A DNA stretch of 64,000 nucleotides from Pseudarthrobacter sp. NBSH8 (GTDB lineage: Bacteria; Actinomycetota; Actinomycetes; Actinomycetales; Micrococcaceae): NCBI RefSeq assembly GCF_014217545.1, contig NZ_CP043178.1, positions 2,914,001 through 2,978,000 on the forward strand. Direction: 5' to 3'. The translations under genes were made by a program, and so were the position numbers. The notes under the pieces were generated by a model, which did no database searches, was not told the DNA's origin, and saw only the letters and a list, made by a program, of their open reading frames with translations. Below are positions 56,694 to 64,000 of this stretch, one piece after another. Each line of letters starts with the position of its first letter. The stretch's first letter is position 1.

Positions 56694-57779
56694 TTAGCGC
56701 TCCAGGTCGCCGCGGATGAAGGCCTCGACCTTTTCCCGGGCGAGGTCGTCGTTGAACTGCTCGGGCGGGGACTTCATGAAGTAGCTCGAGGCGGAGAGCA
56801 ACGGGCCGCCGATGCCACGGTCCAGGCCGATCTTGGCGGCGCGGATGGCGTCGATGATCACGCCGGCGGAGTTGGGTGAGTCCCAGACTTCCAGCTTGTA
56901 TTCCAGCGACACGGGGGCGTCACCGAAGTTGCGGCCCTCGAGGCGGACGAAGGCCCACTTGCGGTCATCGAGCCACTGGACGTAGTCGGACGGACCGATG
57001 TGGACGTTGCGCGGTGCAATGTCAGCTTCAACGTTGGACGTCACCGCCTGGGTCTTGGAGATCTTCTTGGACTCGAGGCGGTCCCGCTCCAGCATGTTCT
57101 TGAAGTCCATGTTGCCGCCGACGTTCAGCTGGTACGTGCGGTCCAGCGTGACGCCGCGGTCTTCGAAGAGCTTGGCCATCACGCGGTGAGTGATGGTTGC
57201 ACCGATCTGGCTCTTGATGTCATCGCCCACGATCGGGACGCCGGCGGCGGTGAACTTGTCGGCCCATTCCTTGGTACCGGCGATGAACACGGGAAGGGCG
57301 TTGACGAACGCCACGCCGGCGTCGATGGCAGCCTGCGCGTAGAAGTGTGCAGCGTCCTCGGAACCAACCGGGAGGTAGCAGACCATAACGTCTGCCTTGG
57401 ATTCGCGGAGGGCTGCGACGATGTCAACGGGCTCTTCGGCGGACTGTTCGATGGTCTCGAGGTAATACTTGCCGAGGCCGTCGAGGGTGTGGCCGCGCTG
57501 GACGATCACACCTGTGGGGGGCACGTCGGCGATTTTGATGGTGTTGTTCTCGCTGGCCAGGATGGCGTCGGCGAGGTCGACGCCCACTTTCTTGCCGTCA
57601 ACATCAAAAGCGGCAACAAACTGGACATCGTTGACGTGGTACTTGCCGAACTCTACGTGCATCAGACCCGGGATCGTGGCCTGGGGATCGGCGTCACGGT
57701 AATACTGCACGCCCTGGACGAGCGAGGCGGCGCAGTTACCTACACCAACGATGGCAACACGAATCGGATTTGCAGACAC
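56694..57779 (-). CDS. ino1: Inositol-3-phosphate synthase
   Basis: 361 aa, the length of actinobacterial Ino1. '[22 protein letters not shown]' is the NAD-binding start, followed by '[25 protein letters not shown]' (in part [17 protein letters not shown]), '[15 protein letters not shown]' and '[12 protein letters not shown]'. It converts glucose-6-phosphate to inositol-3-phosphate for MshA and inositol lipids. It is convergent with the nuclease gene, and its stop abuts the repeat array. Confidence 0.95.
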   Translation of the reverse strand: MSANPIRVAIVGVGNCAASLVQGVQYYRDADPQATIPGLMHVEFGKYHVNDVQFVAAFDVDGKKVGVDLADAILASENNTIKIADVPPTGVIVQRGHTLDGLGKYYLETIEQSAEEPVDIVAALRESKADVMVCYLPVGSEDAAHFYAQAAIDAGVAFVNALPVFIAGTKEWADKFTAAGVPIVGDDIKSQIGATITHRVMAKLFEDRGVTLDRTYQLNVGGNMDFKNMLERDRLESKKISKTQAVTSNVEADIAPRNVHIGPSDYVQWLDDRKWAFVRLEGRNFGDAPVSLEYKLEVWDSPNSAGVIIDAIRAAKIGLDRGIGGPLLSASSYFMKSPPEQFNDDLAREKVEAFIRGDLER

Positions 57780-57888
57780 GGAACTCCTTTGAAGAAAACT
57801 TCAGCCGCCAGGACGGTCAGTACCGGAAAGGTACGACGGCGGCACGCTGGCAGTGCGCCATTCGGCGCCATTTCATCTTACCCAACCA

Positions 57889-57920
57889 AGAGGGGGCCGG
57901 GATTGTTCCCGGCCCCCTCT
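57889..57920 (-). terminator. Strong hairpin terminator downstream of the aldo/keto reductase gene
   Basis: Perfect 13-bp arms (57889-57901 and 57908-57920, AGAGGGGGCCGGG and its complement) enclose a 6-nt loop, 18 bp past the stop at 57938. The following T content is low (TTGGTT). Confidence 0.8.
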
Positions 57921-57937
57921 GTCGAAGCGTTACGTGG

Positions 57938-58975
57938 TTACTTTTGCTTCCACAGGTTGATGTCCGACTCGACGGCGAACTCGTCGATGGCATCAACCTC
58001 GTCGGCGGTGAAGTCCAGGTTGTTGATGGCGGACAGGGTGTCTTCCAACTGCCGGACGCTGGATGCGCCGACGAGCGCCGAGGTCACGGAGGAGCCCTTG
58101 CCCTGCTCGCGCAGGATCCAGCCGATCGCCATCTGGGCCAGGGTTTGGCCCCGGCCCTCGGCGATGCGGTTGAGCCCGCGCACGCGGTCCAGGTTTTCTG
58201 GACTGATCATGGCTTGGTCCAGGGACTTGTGCTGCGCTGCCCGGGAATCTGCGGGCACGCCGTTGAGGTAGCGGCCTGTGAGCATTCCCTGGGCCAGCGG
58301 AGAGAAGGCAATGCAGCCGGCGCCCACCTGCTCCAGCGACTCGTAGAGGTTGGGGCTGCCGTTCTCGGTCCAGCGGTTCAGCATGGAGTAGCTGGGCTGG
58401 TGGATCAGCAGAGGCGTGCCCAGTTCCTTCAGGATCCTGGCCGCTTCGAGGGTCTGCTGCGGGGTGTAGGACGAGATGCCGGCGTACAGGGCCTTGCCCG
58501 AGCGGACTGCGTGGTCCAGGGCGCCCATGGTTTCTTCCATCGGCGTTTCCGGGTCCGGCCGGTGGCTGTAGAAGATATCCACGTAGTCCAGGCCCATGCG
58601 CTCCAGGGACTGGTCCAGGCTGGCCAGCAGGTACTTGCGGGAGCCAAAGTTGCCGTACGGTCCCGGCCACATGTCGTAGCCGGCCTTGCTGGAGATGATG
58701 AGTTCGTCGCGGTACGGCTTGAAGTCGTCCTTGAAGTGGCGGCCGAAGTTCGTCTCGGCGGCGCCGTAGGGCGGACCGTAGTTGTTCGCGAGGTCGAAGT
58801 GGGTGACGCCCAGATCGAAGGCGCGGCGCAGGATGGCGCGCTGAACTTCGAAGGGCTTGTCGTCGCCGAAGTTGTGCCAGAGGCCCAGGGAAATGGCCGG
58901 CAGCTTCAGTCCGCTGCGTCCGACGCGGCGGTATGGCATGGTGTCGTAGCGGTTCTCCGCAGCGATGTAAGTCAT
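57938..58975 (-). CDS. Aldo/keto reductase (YghZ/MgrA type)
   Basis: 345 aa. The barrel carries 'MPYRRVGRSGLKLPAISLGLWHNFG' at the start, the catalytic region 'FDLANNYGPPYGAAE' (Asp and Tyr), 'YVDIFYSHRPDPETPMEETM' with the His, and 'SALVGASSVRQLEDTL'. Closest in layout to L-glyceraldehyde 3-phosphate reductases, which detoxify aldehydes with NADPH. It stands alone with its own terminator. Confidence 0.9.
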   Translation of the reverse strand: MTYIAAENRYDTMPYRRVGRSGLKLPAISLGLWHNFGDDKPFEVQRAILRRAFDLGVTHFDLANNYGPPYGAAETNFGRHFKDDFKPYRDELIISSKAGYDMWPGPYGNFGSRKYLLASLDQSLERMGLDYVDIFYSHRPDPETPMEETMGALDHAVRSGKALYAGISSYTPQQTLEAARILKELGTPLLIHQPSYSMLNRWTENGSPNLYESLEQVGAGCIAFSPLAQGMLTGRYLNGVPADSRAAQHKSLDQAMISPENLDRVRGLNRIAEGRGQTLAQMAIGWILREQGKGSSVTSALVGASSVRQLEDTLSAINNLDFTADEVDAIDEFAVESDINLWKQK

Positions 58976-59025
58976 GTTGACTATCCTGCCAGCCCCGTCT
59001 CACATAACAGCACAAAAGCGAACTA

Positions 59026-61719
59026 TTAAGCCCGGGGCTGAGGTCCGGCCTGAGACAATCCACTCACGACGTCGTCAATCGCCTTTTGGTACTGAGGCGT
59101 CTGGAGGTAATCGCTATGCGTAGTGACGAGGAACTGATACGTGAAGGGATCCATCTCCTGCGCGTAGCGGTCCGGAACGTTCCCGACGTCGGGGAATCCC
59201 GAACCGTTGTAGAGAACCGGGAAACCGAGGTAATCGGTCTTGCGGTAGAGATTCACCCATCGATTCGGGCCGGCGCCGAGGACGTGGCTGAGATTCACAT
59301 CGAACTGAACCGTCGGTTCGCCTGTGATGATGCGCTCATCGTCCGGGCTTCCGGCCGCGGTGAGTTTTGTCCGGCCCACCGGTGCCGTGGCGAGTACGGC
59401 CGGCCCCAGGAGTTCCGGGAAGAACCGGCCAAAGTAGGACCTCAGCTGAGTGCCGTAGGTCAGCAGACCAATCCTGTTAAAGGGCAGGTCAGGCCGCGTT
59501 GACTTTAGATGGAACAGCGCGCTGACGGCGATCACCGCGCCCAGGCTGTGCGCCGAGATCGCCACCATGCCGGTTTTGGCAGGCGGCGCACCGTCCGTGC
59601 CATCCAGCCACGCCGCGATCCGGGCGGCAAATTCGGGGACCGCCCGCTCGCCGTAGCTGGGGGGTCCGAACGGGTGCGCGGTCTTGGGCATAAAGCACAT
59701 CAGATCCCAGAGGAGCGCCAGCGGCCGGGAGTTCGGTTTGGCCGACATCACGGCAAGCGCAACAATCGTGGCGCCGGCCGCAGCCAGACCCAGGGCTCCC
59801 ATGCTTTCGATCAGACCGTAAAGCCCCGCGGCCGGGCCGGCATTCCACCAGTCTTTGAAGGTGCCCAGGATCAGGGCTGCCAGCAGACCCAGGAAAATGA
59901 GGATGGCCAGCAGCGACACCACAGCCTCGGCCCGGTGAGCCAGGGACGCTGTCCGCCGGGCAGCCACCAGTTTGCGGCCGGCAGCTTCCTGCTGCGGCAG
60001 TGGCGGAGCGGCAGCGTAGGCGGACAGCAGCTCCGAGACTGCGGCTTCCTGCGTGTTCCACGTCATCGAACGCACGGCCCGCCACGTACAAACGCCCCAG
60101 GCGATGGCACCGCCGACGATGACTGCCAGCAACAGCCCGCTGAAGAGCGAAAAGACCGACGGCGGCAGGAGGACGTCGCCGGCAATGGTCCCGTACCGCC
60201 ACATCCCGTCCTCCGTAGCAGCCCGCCGCTGGAGGTTGCGCTGAAGCACCGTGGCAGCAGCGCCGACGATCGCGGAGCCCAGAATTGTGGCCGCTCCCAG
60301 CGCGAGGGTGGAGAAGACGGCCGAGCCTTTGCCCCGCCAGCCAAGAGTCCGTTTGTCGTAGCCTTCCCGCCGGAGCGTGGCCATGGTGAGGATCAGCACC
60401 AGCATCACGAACATCAGCCCGGCCGGGGCGGTGCCCAGGCCCAGCATTCGCGTTGCGGCCGCGACCCCGCCCTCGGGAGTACCTGACAGGCCGGCGGCCA
60501 GACCGGCGACAAGGACGCTGATGATGGCTGCGGCGGCAATCCCACCCAGCCAGGCGGGTCCGGCCCCGGACGGCATGTCCGGATTGTCCGGGGACTTCCG
60601 CACCGTTTCAATGCCTGCAGTGACCACCGCGGCCGCCGCGACCAGCCACGCGGCCACCATCGCGATCCCGGCCAGACCGATTCGGCCGGGCACAAGCTGC
60701 GGGACGCACTCCGTGAAGAGTGTGCCCAGGGTTCCGCAGGCGGCACCGTCGATCCGCGTCCAGAGGCCGTCCCAGGCGATGATGGCGCCGACCGCGGCCA
60801 GCGCCGCCCACACGTGCAGCCACCCGTTGTAGCGGATCTCCTTCCGCGCTTCCCACAGATTCCGGATCATCAGGGTGGGGAGTGCCGATATTTTCGCGGC
60901 ACCCGTGCCGGCCGACGCCAGGGCACCGGCGCCCAGATTCGGTCTGGGGTGGAACCGGGTCCGCGCCAAGTAGGCGATGGCTGCCAGGACGGCCACTGAA
61001 ACAATGGGTATCAGGGCGAACCCCACGATGCGCTGGCCGCGGGTCCAGCCGGCCAGGCCGTCCAGGAACGCAGGCAGCGCGGAGCAGACGCGGCGTTCCT
61101 GGTCCGGAACGTCGGCCGGAAAACATTGGACGGCGATGAGGTCCGTCGACACGACGGCCGCCGTCACCACAAAATAGAGGGTCAGAACAAGCGCGAAGAG
61201 CCTGATCCGCCCTGCGCCGTCGCGCCCGTGCACTGCTCCGTCGGCACGGTCGATGCGCGTTTCCGCCTGCCCGGACACCGGATCCGTAACCACTTCCTGC
61301 TTAACAGCGGGCAGCGGCCGGCTCCAGTAGGCGGCGTTTGTCAGTCCGAACGGCATCAGCAGGAACCACGCTGTACGGACCGCGGCGTCGGCCACTTTGC
61401 CGGCCAATCCTACCCCGGTGAAGCGTGCCAGCCGGCCCCAGGAGTATGCCTCCACCACTCGCGGACTGCCACCGTTAGCCGCGGCATCTTCGCCCGCGCC
61501 ATCCCCCGCACCGGAGTCCACAACGGCTCCCGACCCGGACTTGGCCCGGTAGAAGCCCGCAAGCTCATCACCCCAGGACAGTTCGACGTCGTCGGGCTTG
61601 AGTGAGCGCTTCCCCGCCCGGAGGAGCTCGTGGGGCGGTGTATTGCGGATGCCGTGGATCCGGAGTTCGAGCGTGGCAGGAACCGTACTTATTCCTGGGT
61701 CACCCATGACGGCCTCCAT
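59026..61719 (-). CDS. Large integral membrane protein with serine-hydrolase-like motif, unknown function
   Basis: About 897 aa. An N-terminal soluble part opens 'LELRIHGIRNTPPHELL', followed by roughly a dozen hydrophobic segments between residues ~110 and 680, and a C-terminal soluble domain with 'VAISAHSLGAVIAVSALFH' (~residue 745), an alpha/beta-hydrolase nucleophile-elbow-like motif where the first Gly is Ala. The N-terminal 'HGI' strand could pair with this domain so that the hydrolase fold is split by the membrane region. A start four codons downstream (MGDPGIS) is possible. No family name is recognised. Confidence 0.75.
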   Translation of the reverse strand: MEAVMGDPGISTVPATLELRIHGIRNTPPHELLRAGKRSLKPDDVELSWGDELAGFYRAKSGSGAVVDSGAGDGAGEDAAANGGSPRVVEAYSWGRLARFTGVGLAGKVADAAVRTAWFLLMPFGLTNAAYWSRPLPAVKQEVVTDPVSGQAETRIDRADGAVHGRDGAGRIRLFALVLTLYFVVTAAVVSTDLIAVQCFPADVPDQERRVCSALPAFLDGLAGWTRGQRIVGFALIPIVSVAVLAAIAYLARTRFHPRPNLGAGALASAGTGAAKISALPTLMIRNLWEARKEIRYNGWLHVWAALAAVGAIIAWDGLWTRIDGAACGTLGTLFTECVPQLVPGRIGLAGIAMVAAWLVAAAAVVTAGIETVRKSPDNPDMPSGAGPAWLGGIAAAAIISVLVAGLAAGLSGTPEGGVAAATRMLGLGTAPAGLMFVMLVLILTMATLRREGYDKRTLGWRGKGSAVFSTLALGAATILGSAIVGAAATVLQRNLQRRAATEDGMWRYGTIAGDVLLPPSVFSLFSGLLLAVIVGGAIAWGVCTWRAVRSMTWNTQEAAVSELLSAYAAAPPLPQQEAAGRKLVAARRTASLAHRAEAVVSLLAILIFLGLLAALILGTFKDWWNAGPAAGLYGLIESMGALGLAAAGATIVALAVMSAKPNSRPLALLWDLMCFMPKTAHPFGPPSYGERAVPEFAARIAAWLDGTDGAPPAKTGMVAISAHSLGAVIAVSALFHLKSTRPDLPFNRIGLLTYGTQLRSYFGRFFPELLGPAVLATAPVGRTKLTAAGSPDDERIITGEPTVQFDVNLSHVLGAGPNRWVNLYRKTDYLGFPVLYNGSGFPDVGNVPDRYAQEMDPFTYQFLVTTHSDYLQTPQYQKAIDDVVSGLSQAGPQPRA

Positions 61720-61796
61720 CGCCCGTACACCACCGAGCCGCCCGTCACGGCTGGTCAGTATGCGAATAGTACGCCCGTGCCACTCCAGTGTCTACG

Positions 61797-63587
61797 TTAA
61801 CTCAAGGGTACTTCTGCCCCTGTAGTAAGAACCGCCCCACTGTGCCCCGCCAGCACGAACGAATCGCCGTGAAACAGGGTGGCCTCGTCCGTCGACAGCA
61901 GCACCGAGCCGCCCAAACCGTCCAGCCGCACCGGCGCTGCCGAGAAGTTCAGCAGCACCTCCATCGACCCGCGCCGGAAGCGCAACCAGCCGGCGTCGTC
62001 GTCGAACGTCACGTCCGTTTCCTCGAACCCCAGCCCGGCCAGTTCGGGGTAAGCCCGCCGCAGCGCCGTCAGCGAGCGGTAGAGCGACAGGAGCCGCGCG
62101 TGGTCACCGTCCGCGGCCTCCGCCCAGTTGAGTTTGGAGCGCCGGAACGTTTCGGGATCCTGTGGATCGGGGACGACGGCGGGATCCCACCCCATGCGTT
62201 CAAACTCTCGGATTCTGCCCTCCGCCGTCGCCTTGCCCAACTCCGGTTCGGGGTGCGAGGTGAAGAACTGCCATGGGGTGGAGGCCCCGAATTCCTCGCC
62301 CATAAACAGCATGGGCGTAAACGGCGCGGTCAGCGTCAGCACTGCGGCCACAGCCAGCGGGCCGTACGGGAGGGACTGGGACAGCCTGTCGCCGATGGCA
62401 CGGTTGCCGATCTGGTCGTGGTTCTGGCTGCAGACCACCAGGGCCGCGGGGTGGACCAGCGAGGTGTCGATGGGCCGGCCGTGGTGGCGTCCGCGGAAGC
62501 TGGAGTAGCTGCCATCGTGCAGGAAGCCATCCTTGAGGACCTTGGCCAGCACGCCGAGGGACGCGAAATCGCCGTAATACCCTGCGGTCTCGCCGCTGAC
62601 ATTGACGTGCACCGCATGGTGGAAGTCGTCGCTCCACTGCCCGGCAAGACCGAAGCCGTTGGCATCGCGGGGATAGATCAGCCGCGGATTGTTCAGGTCC
62701 GATTCGGCGATGAGGGTCTTGGGAAGCCCTGTCTCCGTGGAGATGGCATCGCCCAGCGCGCCGAACTCCTCCAGGAGGTGCACGGCCCGCTCATCGCGGA
62801 GTGCGTGAACGGCATCCAGTCGCAGCCCGTCCACGTGATAGTCGCGCAGCCACAGGGCCGCGTTGTCCAGGATGTATTCACGGACGACATCGGATCCCGG
62901 GCCGTCGAGGTTGACCGAATCGCCCCACGTGTTGGCGTCCCCCTGCTTGAGGTAGGGGCCGAATTTGGACAGGTAGTTGCCGCTGGGTCCCAGGTGGTTG
63001 TAGACCACGTCCTGGATGACGCCCAGTCCGGCGGCGTGGGCGGCGTCCACAAAGCGCTGGTAGGCCGCAGGCCCGCCGTAGCCTTCGTGGACCGCGAACC
63101 ACTGGACACCGTCGTAACCCCAGTTGTGGGTGCCGTTGAATCCGTTGACCGGCAGCAGCTCCACAAAGTCGACGCCGAGGTCCGCGAGGTAACCGAGCTT
63201 ATCCGCGGCGGCGTCCAACGTTCCTTCGGGGGTGAAGGTTCCCACGTGCAGTTCGTAGATGACCGAACCGCGCAGTTCCTTGCCCTGCCAGCCGGCGTCC
63301 TGCCACCGGTGCGCGGCGGGATCGAAGGTTCGCGAGAGACCGTGGACGCCGTCCGGAACCCGCCGGGACCGGGGATCCGGCACGGGGGTGGTGTCGCCGT
63401 CGAGCAGGTAACCATAATCCACTTCGCCGCCGGCCGGCGCGTCCGGCGCGGACCACCAGCCTTCAGAGCCGGGAGCGGAACGGACCTTCTCCATGGGGTA
63501 CTCCCGGCCGTCAGCCACGAGCACCACGGCGGCGGCGTCCGGCGCCCAGACATCAAAACGGCCGGTTCCCACGTTGGCCAGGGTCAT
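61797..63587 (-). CDS. treZ: Malto-oligosyltrehalose trehalohydrolase
   Basis: 596 aa, GH13 family. An N-terminal E-set domain ('[17 protein letters not shown]') precedes the barrel: '[15 protein letters not shown]', '[16 protein letters not shown]', '[12 protein letters not shown]' (Asp nucleophile), 'LIAESDLN' (Glu) and '[12 protein letters not shown]'. It releases trehalose from maltooligosyl-trehalose made by TreY. The start overlaps the treY stop by 4 bp (ATGA). Confidence 0.95.
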   Translation of the reverse strand: MTLANVGTGRFDVWAPDAAAVVLVADGREYPMEKVRSAPGSEGWWSAPDAPAGGEVDYGYLLDGDTTPVPDPRSRRVPDGVHGLSRTFDPAAHRWQDAGWQGKELRGSVIYELHVGTFTPEGTLDAAADKLGYLADLGVDFVELLPVNGFNGTHNWGYDGVQWFAVHEGYGGPAAYQRFVDAAHAAGLGVIQDVVYNHLGPSGNYLSKFGPYLKQGDANTWGDSVNLDGPGSDVVREYILDNAALWLRDYHVDGLRLDAVHALRDERAVHLLEEFGALGDAISTETGLPKTLIAESDLNNPRLIYPRDANGFGLAGQWSDDFHHAVHVNVSGETAGYYGDFASLGVLAKVLKDGFLHDGSYSSFRGRHHGRPIDTSLVHPAALVVCSQNHDQIGNRAIGDRLSQSLPYGPLAVAAVLTLTAPFTPMLFMGEEFGASTPWQFFTSHPEPELGKATAEGRIREFERMGWDPAVVPDPQDPETFRRSKLNWAEAADGDHARLLSLYRSLTALRRAYPELAGLGFEETDVTFDDDAGWLRFRRGSMEVLLNFSAAPVRLDGLGGSVLLSTDEATLFHGDSFVLAGHSGAVLTTGAEVPLS

Positions 63588-64000
63588 CGTGTTTCTCCAT
63601 TCGCTGGTACCAGCAGGGCCACCGGATAGGTGCCCAGCAGTTCGGCCACCGGAACGCTGCCGGGCCCGTACCCGACACCGGTGAGTTCATCACGCATCGG
63701 AACGGAAAGCTCGACGGCGGTGTCCCGCCATCCGCCGCCGGCCGCCAGTCCCGCAGGGAGCCTGGTGGCCAGGGCGAGCACGCCGGGGGCCTCCGCCGCC
63801 GCGCCGCGGGAGAAGGCCACGAGGTGGCCGGCCGCCGCGCCGGCTGCCTGCACCGGGCTGTAGCCGCCGAAAAGCTCCGGCTGGTCCCGGCGCAGCCGCA
63901 GTGCCCGCGAGATGACCAGGAGCTTGCTGGCCTCCGTGCCCGCGGCGGGCAGGGTGCCGGCGTCGATGGTTGCCAGTTCGTCGCGGCGCTGCCCGAAGTC
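63584..64000 (-). CDS. treY: Malto-oligosyltrehalose synthase, C-terminal part (5' end outside window)
   Basis: The frame is open from base 64000 to the stop at 63584-63586 (138 codons). The visible part, '[25 protein letters not shown]', then '[26 protein letters not shown]' and '[13 protein letters not shown]', matches the C-terminus of TreY. TreY isomerises the reducing-end linkage of glycogen-derived maltodextrin; TreZ encoded next completes trehalose release. Confidence 0.9.
   Translation of the reverse strand, partial: DFGQRRDELATIDAGTLPAAGTEASKLLVISRALRLRRDQPELFGGYSPVQAAGAAAGHLVAFSRGAAAEAPGVLALATRLPAGLAAGGGWRDTAVELSVPMRDELTGVGYGPGSVPVAELLGTYPVALLVPANGETR

Overview
The window looks like a chromosome segment of a high-GC actinobacterium of the Micrococcaceae (Arthrobacter / Pseudarthrobacter type). 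The basis is the gene families seen: a mycothiol-type MshA glycosyltransferase with inositol-1-phosphate synthase, a guaB / guaB3 pair, a SepX/GlpR-like protein beside galU and rimJ, a groES-groEL operon with a His-containing GroEL tail and CIRCE operators, and TreY/TreZ. No rRNA is present; there is one tRNA gene. The genus is an inference, not a database match.

Region 1 (1-10.9 kb, all minus strand) is an accessory catabolic locus with clearly lower GC than the rest. Two 60-base rows I counted (4861 and 7201) gave 48% and 42% GC, against 73% for a row in alr (49201). Read 5' to 3' it runs: ROK regulator, GH36 alpha-galactosidase, lipoprotein sugar-binding protein, two ABC permeases, type I sulfatase, a second clan GH-D/GH36-type enzyme, and the sulfatase-activating formylglycine-generating enzyme, which is cut by the window edge. 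Genes touch or overlap. I read it as a self-contained system for importing a sulfated alpha-galactoside, desulfating it in the cytoplasm and hydrolysing it.

Region 2 (10.9-14.5 kb) is the wreck of a mobile element. It holds a frameshifted and truncated DUF4192 gene fused to a 5'-truncated tyrosine integrase. The integrase has lost its catalytic histidines and is split near its 3' end by an ISL3-family insertion sequence (12783-14238) with imperfect terminal inverted repeats and a perfect 8-bp target duplication. The integrase reading frame resumes after the IS and ends about 105 bp from the 3' end of tRNA-Ala(CGC), the usual layout of a tRNA-targeted integrative element. Region 1 may therefore be cargo of an island fixed at this tRNA.

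Region 3 (14.6-64 kb) is mostly core genome: sepX/glpR-rimJ-galU; 5-formyl-THF cyclo-ligase, FmdB and a SAF-domain protein; a 1368-aa helicase-like protein with altered Walker motifs and a nuclease-like C-terminus; guaA; SURF1; a PTS IIA domain; glpD; guaB3 / ABC exporter / guaB; an SGNH acyltransferase; LigB; groES-groEL; a SAM methyltransferase; shikimate dehydrogenase; a GH3 lipoprotein; glutamate-cysteine ligase; the overlapping alr-tsaE-tsaB-rimI-tsaD operon; a PfkB kinase divergent from a GH4 enzyme; mshA; fhs; ino1; an aldo/keto reductase; a large membrane protein with a hydrolase motif; and treZ-treY (cut at the right edge).

The second unusual element is at 55.48-56.69 kb. A 320-aa gene with a Vsr/DUF559-like C-terminus is bracketed by inverted arrays of a GTGAGAGAGC motif, mostly at an exact 32-bp period. 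The layout resembles REP sequences around a RAYT gene, but the protein is of a different type.
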